A stretch of 38,167 nucleotides of DNA from Myxococcota bacterium (lineage in GTDB: Bacteria; Myxococcota_A; UBA9160; UBA4427), in the NCBI GenBank assembly GCA_029268645.1, contig JAQWNI010000067.1:1-38167 (forward strand), written 5' to 3'. Position 1 is the stretch's first letter; each line of letters begins with the position of its first letter. This document shows positions 17,343 through 25,568 of this stretch, in pieces. The translations under genes and the position numbers were made by a program. The notes beneath the pieces were generated by a model that was not told the origin of the DNA, did no database searches, and worked only from the letters and a program-made list of their open reading frames with translations.

Positions 17343-18149
17343 CTAAGGAAGACGTCGATGACGCAGGGCTGGAATCGCCGACCGAATCCGTTGAAGTTCC
17401 GACAAATCGCATTCAGCGTCGATCACAGTCGGTGCGTCTCCTGCTTCCGTCAGAATGCGGCCCCAGGGATCGATGATCATTGAGTGTCCGTAGCTCGCCC
17501 GATCGACGGAATGTTGGCCGCATTGCGCGGGGGCAAGCACAAAGGCCTGGGCTTCGATGGCACGAGCGCGAAGCAATACCTCCCAATGGTCAATTCCGGT
17601 CTGCACCATAAAAGCGCTTGGGACCGTAATGAACTGGGCGCCGAGCATTTCGCCGTGTCTGTAGAGCTCAGGGAACCGCAAGTCGTAACAGATCGATAGA
17701 CCAATGGATCCAAAAGGGGTCTGAGCGCAGACCGGCTGTCCGCCTGGCGCAAAGTGACGAGATTCCCGGTAGGCATCTTCTCCATCCTGACCCAAGTCGA
17801 CGTCAAACAGGTGGAGTTTGCGATACCGAGCGATTTCCTGTCCGTCGGGGGAAAAAACGACGCACGTATTGTAGACGCGGTGCTCGCCCTGGATGATTTC
17901 TGGAAAGGAGCCCCCTACGAGCCAGACACGATGTTCTTTGGCCAGGGCACCGAGGAAACGGCTGATCGGCCCTCCGGGCCCCTCGGCGCAGGGGAACATT
18001 CCTCCCTCGCGGCGCATGTAGGCGAAATTCTCGGGGAGGGCGACCAGAGAAGCGCCTCGTAGGGCGGCTTCCCGAACCGCCTCTTGAGTGGCTTCGAGGT
18101 TTCGATCGAGATCATCGGTCGAGCAGCACTGAACAAGGGCCGTTCGCAC
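17343..18149 (-). CDS. Carbon-nitrogen hydrolase (nitrilase superfamily, Nit1/deaminated-glutathione amidase-like)
   Basis: This cytosolic amidase of 268 residues has the complete Glu-Lys-Cys triad: Glu in LVALPENFAYM, Lys in RYRKLHLFDVDL and the nucleophilic Cys in LSICYDLRFPELYR. The KLHLFDV and CYDLRFPE contexts are those of the Nit1/deaminated-glutathione amidase branch, which repairs the deaminated product of transaminase errors. That substrate is inferred from motif similarity. GTG 18149 is preceded by GAGGGG. The gene follows the AAA+ regulator by 7 bp, so the two form an operon. Confidence 0.9.
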   Translation of the reverse strand: MRTALVQCCSTDDLDRNLEATQEAVREAALRGASLVALPENFAYMRREGGMFPCAEGPGGPISRFLGALAKEHRVWLVGGSFPEIIQGEHRVYNTCVVFSPDGQEIARYRKLHLFDVDLGQDGEDAYRESRHFAPGGQPVCAQTPFGSIGLSICYDLRFPELYRHGEMLGAQFITVPSAFMVQTGIDHWEVLLRARAIEAQAFVLAPAQCGQHSVDRASYGHSMIIDPWGRILTEAGDAPTVIDAECDLSELQRIRSAIPALRHRRLP

Positions 18150-18156
18150 TGGCCCC

Positions 18157-19218
18157 TCAGTGACGGAACTGAGTGGGGTCGACCCCCGTCCGGCGAATCA
18201 CGTCGTAGAAGTCTTTCCGGTCTTTCTTGGCCAATCGTGCGGCTCGGCTGATGTTGCCCGCGCAACGGCGCAAAAGGCTTTCGACATAGCGGGTCTCGAA
18301 AGCCCGCTTGGCCTCCTTGAAGGACGGCACTTCTTCTCCTTCCGAGGCCAGCATCAGCGCTTCGGCGGAGATCGAGCCAGTCCCGGCGAGAACCAATGCT
18401 TGTCGAATCCTCTCTCGGAGCTCCCGGATATTTCCTGTCCAAGGTTCTTCCACGAGCCAGCGGCGGGCATCGACAGTAAAACCGACGGCGGTGACGCCTC
18501 CTTCCTCGGCGAGTTCCGCAAGAAAGTGGGCTGCGAGGGGCAGCACATCCTCTTTCCTTTGAGAAAGTGGCGCGAGTTGAATGCGCTGGGCCGCGGCGGG
18601 GTCAAGGCCAAGCTCGGCAGCCGAGCTGCAGGTGGCGATAATTCGCGCCTTGACGGGTCGAGCCTCATTGCTGCCGTCGGGTGAAAAAGACCCGTTGCGT
18701 AGGGCGGCCGTGAGTCGCGCCTGGATGCCCGGCGCAAGGCGATCGATTTGTTCGATGAGTAGGGTTCCGCTGGCCGCGCCGTCTAGCGCACCTTGTGAGC
18801 CGCCGGTGCCGAGTGGATCGGATTCGGCGGTGGCGCCGAAAAGTTCCCGGGCTTGAAGAGGCTCCGCGATGCCGGCGGCGGCAACCCCGACCAAAGGCCC
18901 GCTGGCCCGCTGGCTCCAGCCATGGATCGCTCGGGCAAGATGCCGGCGGCCCGTTCCGGTTTGCCCCTCAATCAACACCGCCGTCGAGGTGCGTGCGATG
19001 GCCGAGGCTTGGTCGACGGCTTCCTGGGTTGCCGCGCTGGCCAGAATGATGCGTTGGCTGCGCTTCGAAGCGGTGGCGTGAGCCGCGCCTGCGGCCCGCT
19101 GGGCTCCAGAAGCGGACTCTTCCGGAGCGCTTGCCTTGATCCCCGTCGTTCCGGCGGGCGAAGCATGCCCAGCCCCTCCGGGCGATGATGCGCCGCTCGT
19201 TGATCTAAAATCCGACAT
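18157..19218 (-). CDS. Degenerate sigma54-activator-like AAA+ protein with Fis-type HTH
   Basis: This 353-residue protein has the fold order of an NtrC-type regulator without a receiver domain: an Ala/Ser/Gly-rich tail (1-50), an AAA+ core (about 55-285) and a C-terminal Fis-like helix-turn-helix (NISRAARLAKKDRKDFYDVIRR). Family landmarks remain in HLARAIHG, LSQRKEDVLPLAAHFL and WTGNIRELRERIRQAL. Key residues have been lost. Walker A reads GQTGTGRR with Arg91 in place of Lys, Walker B reads TLLIEQID instead of TLFLDEI, and the GAFTGA loop that contacts sigma54 is absent after ELFGA. It is therefore probably a DNA-binding regulator that neither hydrolyses ATP normally nor activates sigma54. 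It is upstream of and coupled to the nitrilase gene, and divergent from mutL. Confidence 0.82.
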   Translation of the reverse strand: MSDFRSTSGASSPGGAGHASPAGTTGIKASAPEESASGAQRAAGAAHATASKRSQRIILASAATQEAVDQASAIARTSTAVLIEGQTGTGRRHLARAIHGWSQRASGPLVGVAAAGIAEPLQARELFGATAESDPLGTGGSQGALDGAASGTLLIEQIDRLAPGIQARLTAALRNGSFSPDGSNEARPVKARIIATCSSAAELGLDPAAAQRIQLAPLSQRKEDVLPLAAHFLAELAEEGGVTAVGFTVDARRWLVEEPWTGNIRELRERIRQALVLAGTGSISAEALMLASEGEEVPSFKEAKRAFETRYVESLLRRCAGNISRAARLAKKDRKDFYDVIRRTGVDPTQFRH

Positions 19219-19254
19219 GGCGCAGGTCCCCCGGTTGGTTGCGGTGCAACAAAA

Positions 19255-19283
19255 GAACTATTTTGATTTCGCACGCTTGTCAA
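19255..19283 (-). promoter_or_regulatory. Putative sigma70 promoter of the AAA+ regulator/nitrilase operon
   Basis: On the minus strand a perfect -35 TTGACA (19283-19278) is followed after 17 bases by TAGTTC (19260-19255), a poor -10. Transcription would start about 30 bases before the ATG at 19218, with GGGGGA as ribosome binding site. The position is right, but the -10 is weak. Confidence 0.4.
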
Positions 19284-19375
19284 GTGTTTTTGCGGCTTTT
19301 CCTGGAGGCGGAATTGATTCCTCGGAACCTTCGATCGATGGGAACTCCCAACATGCCGTTTTTTCGGGTGAAATT

Positions 19376-21274
19376 TTGACGGATCGACCCCGGGGTCAAT
19401 TTGGCTCAGATGAGGAAGTTTTCTCCGCCAGTCGGATTCGCCTGCTTCCCAACGCGTTAATCGACCAGATTGCGGCGGGCGAGGTGGTGGAACGCCCCGC
19501 GTCAGTGGTCAAAGAATTAGTCGAAAATGCCCTCGATGCCGAGGCCCGAAGAATCCGGATTGAGCTCCGGGAAGGGGGGAATGACTTCATCGCGATCGTG
19601 GATGACGGCCATGGAATGACGCCGGAAAACGCAAGGTTGGCCCTGCGTCGTCACGCCACCAGTAAAATTACGAGTCAAGAGGATCTTGAGCGAATCGGAA
19701 GTTTTGGGTTTCGAGGGGAAGCGCTTCCCGCCATCGCGTCGGTTTCAAGGCTGCGTTTACTCAGCCGCCCGCGTGAGGCGGACACCGGGCATGAAGTACG
19801 GGTCGAAGGCGGCGAAGTGGTGCTGGACCGGGCAGCCGGTTGCCCAGTCGGAACTCGCATTGAGGTGGCCAATCTGTTCGGGCAGATTCCGGCCAGAAGG
19901 AAGTTTCTCAAGAAGCCCGCAACCGAATGGGGACATGCGTACGACTGGCTGATGCGATTGGCACTTTCGCTTCCCGGCGTGCATTTTGAAGTCATTCGAG
20001 AGGACCGAGAGGCGGCGGTGTGGCCCGCGACCGACGACTCCGGAGCACGTATAGGCGCGGTCCTCGGACACGATGTGGCTTCAAGACTGATTCCGGTGAC
20101 GTGGGAGGAGCGGGGAGGGCGCATAGAAGCCTGGCTTTCGCCGCCGGACCAGACCCGGGCTAATACGCAAGGGCTTTATCTTTACGTCAATGGTCGCCCG
20201 GTTCGGGATCGCCTGGTCCGGCATGCAGTGCTCGAAGCCTATCGCGACTGGCTGCCGCGGGGCCGCTATCCGGTGGTTGTTTTGGAGATCACACTGGATC
20301 CCGCAGAGGTGGACGTGAACGTGCATCCAGCGAAGTGGGAAGTCCGTTTCGCTGAGCCACGTATGATTCATTCGCTGGTGCGTCACGCGGTCCGCGAAGC
20401 GATGAGTGGCCGGACCCATTTGATTGCCCCGAGTCCCGATCGGTCTCGGGCTCTCACGGCAGACTCTGTCGCTGAGCCACTTGCCTCCGCACCGGAATCG
20501 ACCCGGTTCGTGGACGACGCTGTCGTCACATCGGGTAAGTCGCCGTCGGCCGGAGCGGGCGATTGGCTTTTTGCCGGGGAGCGCGGTGGGACGCTTGGGG
20601 AGGAGGGGCCGAATGCGATCAAGGGGTCCGCTGACCCCCTGGAGGGTGAAAGGGCGCTTTCCTCGCTGCCGCTGCTCGGACAGATGCTGGCGAGTTATCT
20701 CCTGCTAGAGGCCGAGGATGGCCTCATCCTAGTGGATCAACATGCGGCCCATGAACGCGTTCTGTACGAGCGCCTTCGGGAAAATTGGCTCGAGGGAGCG
20801 GTCCCGAAACAGGGACTCCTGATCGCTTTGACGATTGAACTCGACCCGCTGGCGGTGACGGCTTTGGGCGAAGACGCGGCGCTGGTGGAGGCACTTGGCT
20901 TTGAGGTTGAACGTTTCGGGGAGGCTGCGGTTGTTGTACGGGCAATCCCCGCCCTGCTTTCTGGCCAAGATCCGGCACGGCTGGTGGGGGATCTGGCCCA
21001 AGAGCTCTCGGCGAGCGAGGCCGGGGCCGGGGCGGCCTCGGGCGACGGACCTGACCGCGCCAGTACGCGATTGCTCCCCGCGATGGATCGATTGTTTGCG
21101 ACGCTGGCGTGCCATAGTGCGCGACGATTCGGAGATCACCTTCCCATAGAGGAGCAGCGAGCCATTTTGGAAGGTCTTGACTCGATCCCGTGGGCGCAGA
21201 GCTGCCCGCATGGCCGGCCCGTGGCCCGGCGGATCTCAAGGTCTGAAATCGAGCGGCGTTTCGGTCGAAGTTGA
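19376..21274 (+). CDS. mutL: DNA mismatch repair protein MutL
   Basis: MutL is the GHKL-ATPase matchmaker and nicking subunit of mismatch repair. The N-terminal ATPase motifs are intact: LIDQIAAGEVVERPASVVKE, DDGHGM, RHATSKI and GFRGEALPAIASVSRL. The C-terminal domain has DQHAAHERVLYE, matching the DQHA-x2-E-x4-E endonuclease motif, plus ACHSARRF and CPHGRP, which complete the metal site. This is thus the endonuclease-type MutL expected in bacteria without MutH. The frame is open back to 19136, but conserved sequence begins only at about SRIRLLPN. TTG 19376 with GGTGA upstream is my choice, and ATG 19217 would add 53 unconserved residues. miaA follows directly. Confidence 0.93.
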   Translation: MTDRPRGQFGSDEEVFSASRIRLLPNALIDQIAAGEVVERPASVVKELVENALDAEARRIRIELREGGNDFIAIVDDGHGMTPENARLALRRHATSKITSQEDLERIGSFGFRGEALPAIASVSRLRLLSRPREADTGHEVRVEGGEVVLDRAAGCPVGTRIEVANLFGQIPARRKFLKKPATEWGHAYDWLMRLALSLPGVHFEVIREDREAAVWPATDDSGARIGAVLGHDVASRLIPVTWEERGGRIEAWLSPPDQTRANTQGLYLYVNGRPVRDRLVRHAVLEAYRDWLPRGRYPVVVLEITLDPAEVDVNVHPAKWEVRFAEPRMIHSLVRHAVREAMSGRTHLIAPSPDRSRALTADSVAEPLASAPESTRFVDDAVVTSGKSPSAGAGDWLFAGERGGTLGEEGPNAIKGSADPLEGERALSSLPLLGQMLASYLLLEAEDGLILVDQHAAHERVLYERLRENWLEGAVPKQGLLIALTIELDPLAVTALGEDAALVEALGFEVERFGEAAVVVRAIPALLSGQDPARLVGDLAQELSASEAGAGAASGDGPDRASTRLLPAMDRLFATLACHSARRFGDHLPIEEQRAILEGLDSIPWAQSCPHGRPVARRISRSEIERRFGRS

Positions 21275-21318
21275 ATTGTGTTGACCCAGTCTCGGATGGA
21301 CCTAAGCTCCCGCGCCCG

Positions 21319-22293
21319 ATGACTTCTCTCTCCGAAACTTCCGATCGGCCTGATTCTGGGCGCCCGAAGGTCGTGGTCGTCACTGGACCGACCGGCGCGG
21401 GTAAAACGGAGTTGGCCATACGTCTGGCCGAGGAGTTTAAGGGCGAAATTATCAACGCCGATTCGATGCAAGTCTATCGGTATATGGACATTGGGACGGC
21501 CAAGCCCTCTCTTGAAGAAAGAGCACGGGTTCCCCACCACCTTTTTGACGTGGTCGCTCCTGACGTGGAATACAGCGCGGGACGTTTCGCGGCTGAGGGA
21601 AGGGCGGTGGCCGACGATATTCTTGCTCGGGGCCGAACCGTTTTGCTGACCGGGGGCACGGGACTCTATATCCGAGCTTTTTTGAGTGGCCTCGTCGGGA
21701 CAGGTCCGGCGCTCAGTGCTCTTCGAGAGCGTCTTGAAAAGGCCCATGAGAAGGCGGTGGGAGAAGGCGATCCGGGTCGTCTTCATCGGCGGCTTTCAGA
21801 GTTAGACCCCGATGCGGCCGGTTCGATTCACCCAAATGATGTGCGCCGAACGGTCCGCGCAATGGAAATCATCGAGCAGTCAGGATCCGCAGCGTCTGAT
21901 TTGAGGGATCAGCACGGTTTCGAGGATCGGCCGTATCAGGGCCTGCAGATTGCGTTGGATCCGGGTCGTAAAACTTTGGCAACCCGCATTGATGAACGTT
22001 GCGAGGCCATGATCGATGCCGGGCTCCTCCAAGAGGTACGGCATTTGCGTGAAATGGGATTTGGGCCGGAACTGCGCTCGATGCAGAGCATTGGCTATCG
22101 GCATATGCAGCCCGTCGTCGACGGATTGGACACCTTGGCGAATGCCGCGGTCTCCATGCAGGCGGATACCCGACGCTTGGCGAGGCGGCAGCGAACTTGG
22201 CTAAGAGCGGTAGAGGGAGTGGTGTGGGTCGACCCCACCGAAGCCGACGCTGTGGTTCGTCCGCGGGTGGCCGAATTCCTCTCCGGGCCTTAA
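21319..22293 (+). CDS. miaA: tRNA dimethylallyltransferase MiaA
   Basis: MiaA adds a dimethylallyl group to A37 of tRNAs that read codons starting with U. Visible motifs are the P-loop GPTGAGKTELA, the INADSMQVYRYMDIGTAKPS segment with its catalytic Asp, LTGGTGLYIRAF, and SMQSIGYRHM near the C terminus. ATG 21319 puts the P-loop about 25 residues from the start, as usual. A longer frame from TTG 21271 is less likely. It lies 44 bp after mutL in the same direction, a common mutL-miaA pairing. A possible -35 TTGACC at 21281 has only a poor -10. The length of 324 residues is normal. Confidence 0.94.
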   Translation: MTSLSETSDRPDSGRPKVVVVTGPTGAGKTELAIRLAEEFKGEIINADSMQVYRYMDIGTAKPSLEERARVPHHLFDVVAPDVEYSAGRFAAEGRAVADDILARGRTVLLTGGTGLYIRAFLSGLVGTGPALSALRERLEKAHEKAVGEGDPGRLHRRLSELDPDAAGSIHPNDVRRTVRAMEIIEQSGSAASDLRDQHGFEDRPYQGLQIALDPGRKTLATRIDERCEAMIDAGLLQEVRHLREMGFGPELRSMQSIGYRHMQPVVDGLDTLANAAVSMQADTRRLARRQRTWLRAVEGVVWVDPTEADAVVRPRVAEFLSGP

Positions 22294-22303
22294 GCGAGGC
22301 CCC

Positions 22304-22879
22304 TCAGAGGTCAGCGCGGGTGTAGTTGATGCCCCATTTAGGTTGAATGGCAAAAGGGGCCACGAGGGGGTTTTTGTACACCCAAGGGTTTTCGATCCAC
22401 ATCAAGGGGTTGTCGAGATCGATCAGGGCTCCTGCGTCATCGACTGGATCGAATAGGGTATCGACGTCGGGTTCGAACGGAAAAAGAAAAATTCCGGGCG
22501 GAAATTCAAGAGCGCCAGTTGCGCAGCGAATAAATCCTGATCCGAAGTCGAGCCCGGTCAGCCAGAAGATTCCCGGGACCGCGTAGACGAGGCGAACCGC
22601 GGTGCTGTCGTCGACTTCCTTCAAATTGCGCGCCACTGTCATCGTGGCGGTGATCGGAGAGAGAATCATATCAAGGGGGCCGCCGATGATATTGCTAAAG
22701 CTGCGGCGCAGTGTCTCGGGGGAAGCGTATGCATTGGGAGCCGCACCACTGATCGAGAGAGCCAAGGCCCCAACGATGCCCCATCGCTGGAGTGTTCTTC
22801 GGAGCCGCGACCTCGATTCGCTTGATTTGGAGACTCTTACTTGGGCGGGCGGGTTGACCCGGCGAGTCTGTGTCTTCAC
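22304..22879 (-). CDS. Exported protein, possibly TIGR04073-like exosortase-system-associated family
   Basis: This is a secreted protein of 191 residues from GTG 22879, which has a GGAG 5 bases upstream. Longer frames from 22903 or 23011 begin in apparent leader sequence. A signal peptide (WGIVGALALSISGAAPNAYA, residues about 37-56) is followed by a probable cleavage after Ala. The mature part has LRRSFSNIIGGPLDMI and GLDFGSGFIRCATGALEF, a pattern of small exported proteins found in exosortase genomes (TIGR04073). The match is from memory of the family layout and is tentative. The gene converges on miaA (10 bp gap) and diverges from der. The function is unknown. Confidence 0.65.
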   Translation of the reverse strand: MKTQTRRVNPPAQVRVSKSSESRSRLRRTLQRWGIVGALALSISGAAPNAYASPETLRRSFSNIIGGPLDMILSPITATMTVARNLKEVDDSTAVRLVYAVPGIFWLTGLDFGSGFIRCATGALEFPPGIFLFPFEPDVDTLFDPVDDAGALIDLDNPLMWIENPWVYKNPLVAPFAIQPKWGINYTRADL

Positions 22880-23032
22880 GGAGTCTCCGTCTCCTCCCGT
22901 CATCGGGAAGATCAAACCTAGAGGGGTTTGAGGCAGATTGTCAAGCGGATGCCTGGGAGCGTGACTCCCCGCCGGACCCTCCCGGCGCCGAGGGGCGGGG
23001 CGGCTGGCCACAAGCCGGTATGCTGCACGCCC

Positions 23033-24388
23033 ATGTCAAGTTCCGCAGCGATTCCTATCGTGGCCATTGTTGGTCGACCTAACGTCGGAAAATCCACCCT
23101 ATTTAATCGATTCGCGGGTCGTCGCCGAGCGCTCGTGGCGGATAGTCCCGGCCTGACTCGGGACCGGATCGTCGAAGAACTCGAACTCGCCGGGAGGCGC
23201 GTGTTGCTCGTCGATACGGCAGGTCTGGACCCCGATGCAGAGAAGGGCTTGGAGGCAGCCGTCCAAGCCCAGGCCGAGTCCGCTCTGCGCGACGCGGATG
23301 CGATTTTCTTTGTCGTTGACGGCAAGGCCGGCTTACTGCCCGAGGATGAGTCGATTGCCCGGACACTTCGAAAAACTCGAAAGCCGATCTTGGTCGCGGT
23401 CAACAAGATCGACCAGCCGCAGCATCATGCCGACCGGGTGCTCGAGTTCCACAGTCTTGGCTTTGAGGCGATTGAGGGGGTTTCGGGGGAACACGGGGGA
23501 GGTGCTTTCGATGCGCTTGAGGCTCTGATCGAGAAGCTGCCCCCAGAGAAGGCGAGTGCGGAGGAGCCCGGCGAGGCGGCGGAGTTGCGGATCGCCGTCG
23601 TTGGTCGACCCAACGTCGGAAAGAGCTCTTTGACCAATCGCGTTCTTGGCCAGGAGCGAGTGGTCGTCTCGGCGGAAGCGGGAACCACCCGGGACGCCAT
23701 CGACGTTCACTTCAGCGTGGAAGACCAGGCTTACGTCTTTGTCGACACCGCCGGCCTTCGTCGGCCTGGGCGCCGAAGCGGAACCGGCGAGCGCGTCGGC
23801 GCGTTAATGACTGTTCGGGCCCTAGAGCGGGCTCAAGTGGCACTACTGGTGCTCGATTGCGATCAAGGCCCCACCGATCAGGATGCCCATGTGGGGCGCA
23901 TGATTCAGGACCTAGGCCGAGCGGTGGTGGTTGTCGCCAACAAATGGGACCGTGTCCCCGCTGAAGGCCGCCCAGAAATGAAAGAGCAAATCGAGCATTC
24001 GCTTCGATTTATGGTGGATGCTCCGGTTGTGACCCTCTCGGCCCTGACGGGCTCGGGTCTCAGGAAGCTGCTCCCGGCGGTGGGCCGGGTGGCGCGTGCA
24101 GCGGCCCAAAGAATCGCGACTGCGGATCTGAACCGTTGGCTTCAGGACGCTGTGGCTCGAAATCCACCGGGTATGACACGGCACGGCAAGGGAAGGGCCC
24201 CGATTAAGTTCCAGTACGGCTCCCAGGTCGGGGTTCACCCGCCCACCTTCGTCCTGTTCTGCACCGACTCAGATAGCCTGCCTGCAGCCTATCCCCGTTT
24301 TTTAGAAAACCAGCTCCGGGCGCAATTCGGGTTCGAAGGAACGCCTCTTAAGATTCTGATCCGGAATCGGGCCCGCAAGGACACGTAG
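23033..24388 (+). CDS. der: Ribosome-assembly GTPase Der (EngA)
   Basis: Der is a double GTPase needed for 50S ribosomal subunit maturation. The first G domain has GRPNVGKSTLF, DTAGLD and NKID. The second has GRPNVGKSSL, GTTRDAID, DTAGLRR and NKWD. A C-terminal KH-like domain (about residues 355-450) ends with TPLKILIRNR. ATG 23033 places the first P-loop at the usual distance, and the frame upstream is unlikely to be translated. The length of 451 residues is normal. It is divergent from the small exported-protein gene, and a TPR membrane protein follows about 105 bp downstream. Confidence 0.95.
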   Translation: MSSSAAIPIVAIVGRPNVGKSTLFNRFAGRRRALVADSPGLTRDRIVEELELAGRRVLLVDTAGLDPDAEKGLEAAVQAQAESALRDADAIFFVVDGKAGLLPEDESIARTLRKTRKPILVAVNKIDQPQHHADRVLEFHSLGFEAIEGVSGEHGGGAFDALEALIEKLPPEKASAEEPGEAAELRIAVVGRPNVGKSSLTNRVLGQERVVVSAEAGTTRDAIDVHFSVEDQAYVFVDTAGLRRPGRRSGTGERVGALMTVRALERAQVALLVLDCDQGPTDQDAHVGRMIQDLGRAVVVVANKWDRVPAEGRPEMKEQIEHSLRFMVDAPVVTLSALTGSGLRKLLPAVGRVARAAAQRIATADLNRWLQDAVARNPPGMTRHGKGRAPIKFQYGSQVGVHPPTFVLFCTDSDSLPAAYPRFLENQLRAQFGFEGTPLKILIRNRARKDT

Positions 24389-24494
24389 CCGGCCCTTTAG
24401 GTTGGCCTCGAAGTTGAGAGCCGCTTGGATACAATGCCGCGACAGTCGGTCCGTCTATTTTTCAGGCATGCGACCGAAGAAGGGACCCAGGCTG

Positions 24495-25283
24495 ATGGCC
24501 AACAAGAAAAAGAAACGAAATGAGCCGGATTCGGCAGCCGAGACGCTGGATGCGATTGAGGGGTGGGGCGATCGCGTGGCCGAAAAGATTACCCAGAATC
24601 CGGTTCCGATTCTCGTCGGTGCTGTCGTTATTCTGTTCATCGCAGCCATTTGGGGCCTAGCCGGCGACTATGCCGATTCCGGCACGGAGGCATCGGCCTC
24701 GGCTTTAGCCAAGGTTCAGGGTGTGTATCGCGCCAGCATGGGGGCCACCCCCGGCAGCTTGGAGTTGCCGGAGCCTGCCAATCCCGAGACGGCCCGGCGC
24801 GTCCGGAGCGAGGCCATTCAGGGCTATGAGCAGGTTGCGGTTGAGTATTCCGGAACACCAGCCGCGGCGATTGCCATGCTGGAGGCCGGCAAGCTCGAGG
24901 GACAGCTGGGCAATCGTGACGCGGAGCTCGCTTTATACGAACGGGGCCTAAATGAGGCCGAGCTGGAATCGGGCCTCCGGGCATTTTTGCGCGTGCGCCA
25001 AGCAGCGGCTCAGGAGGCGGCGGGCCACTATGGCGCCGCCGCGGAAAGCTACGAAGCGGCTGCACAGGTGCCCACGAATCCACTCAAGTACGACATGCTC
25101 TCGGAAGCCGCGCGGTGTTGGTCGCAGGCCGGGAATTCTGATCGCGCTCGGATGATCTATCAGCAGATTCAAGTCGAAGCACCAGACTTTATGATGCCGC
25201 CGTACACTGAGGCACGCCTGAGAGAGCTGCGGCCAATCGGCGATTCGCCGGATTCCGCCACAGATCCCGGCGAAGGCGGCTGA
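24495..25283 (+). CDS. Membrane-anchored TPR-like protein (YfgM-type)
   Basis: The protein has a short Lys-rich cytoplasmic N terminus (MANKKKKRNEPDS), one membrane segment (PVPILVGAVVILFIAAIWGL, about residues 37-56) and a periplasmic helical-repeat region with TPR-like pairs, for example LYERGLNEAELESGLRAFLRVRQ. This is the plan of YfgM-like proteins, which act with SecYEG and periplasmic chaperones and often sit near der and bamB. That assignment is by architecture and neighbourhood. ATG 24495 is favoured, and ATG 24468 is possible. The length is 262 residues. The repeats are Ala-rich and degenerate. Confidence 0.75.
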   Translation: MANKKKKRNEPDSAAETLDAIEGWGDRVAEKITQNPVPILVGAVVILFIAAIWGLAGDYADSGTEASASALAKVQGVYRASMGATPGSLELPEPANPETARRVRSEAIQGYEQVAVEYSGTPAAAIAMLEAGKLEGQLGNRDAELALYERGLNEAELESGLRAFLRVRQAAAQEAAGHYGAAAESYEAAAQVPTNPLKYDMLSEAARCWSQAGNSDRARMIYQQIQVEAPDFMMPPYTEARLRELRPIGDSPDSATDPGEGG

Positions 25284-25290
25284 GCAGCGA

Positions 25291-25314
25291 TCCCAGGCCC
25301 CAGGCTCCCTGGGA
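25291..25314 (+). terminator. Possible hairpin after the TPR gene
   Basis: TCCCAGG (25291-25297) pairs with CCTGGGA (25308-25314) across a 10 base loop, 8 bases after the stop codon. There is no U tract after it, so it is either a weak terminator or just a transcript-end structure. Confidence 0.3.
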
Positions 25315-25438
25315 GCTAAGTCGCCCAGCGAGCGCGTCCAGAGCGCGGCGTGTGGTCTCAGGGCCCCGCGTGAGCCCGGTTTGAGGGCTTCCGGGGTGCT
25401 CATTTAGGCCGGGTTTAATCTTTATCCATAATGTCCGA

Positions 25439-25455
25439 TAACATATATTATGTTA
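25439..25455. promoter_or_regulatory. AT-rich palindromic operator-like site upstream of the UDPGP-family gene
   Basis: TAACATA-TAT-TATGTTA is a perfect palindrome with 7 bp arms inside a roughly 45 bp AT-rich island (about 25411-25462) in otherwise GC-rich DNA. CATAAT at 25428-25433 resembles a -10 box but has no matching -35. The site lies 114 bp upstream of the next start and fits an operator or promoter core. The rest of this 285 bp gap (25284-25568) shows nothing else. Confidence 0.45.
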
Positions 25456-25568
25456 AATAATGGATTGTGCGAAACGACCTTTAGAGCAAAGATCGAAATA
25501 ACTCGAAGATCCGTGCACTTACGAGGTTCCTGTCCAACCGAGCACGGCCCCCCCCGCCTGAAGGATCC

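Noticed and set aside
20724-21455. Long minus-strand frame (243 residues) across the end of mutL and start of miaA
   Set aside because: Its composition is Pro/Arg-rich with no family motif, and it lies opposite conserved MutL and MiaA sequence.
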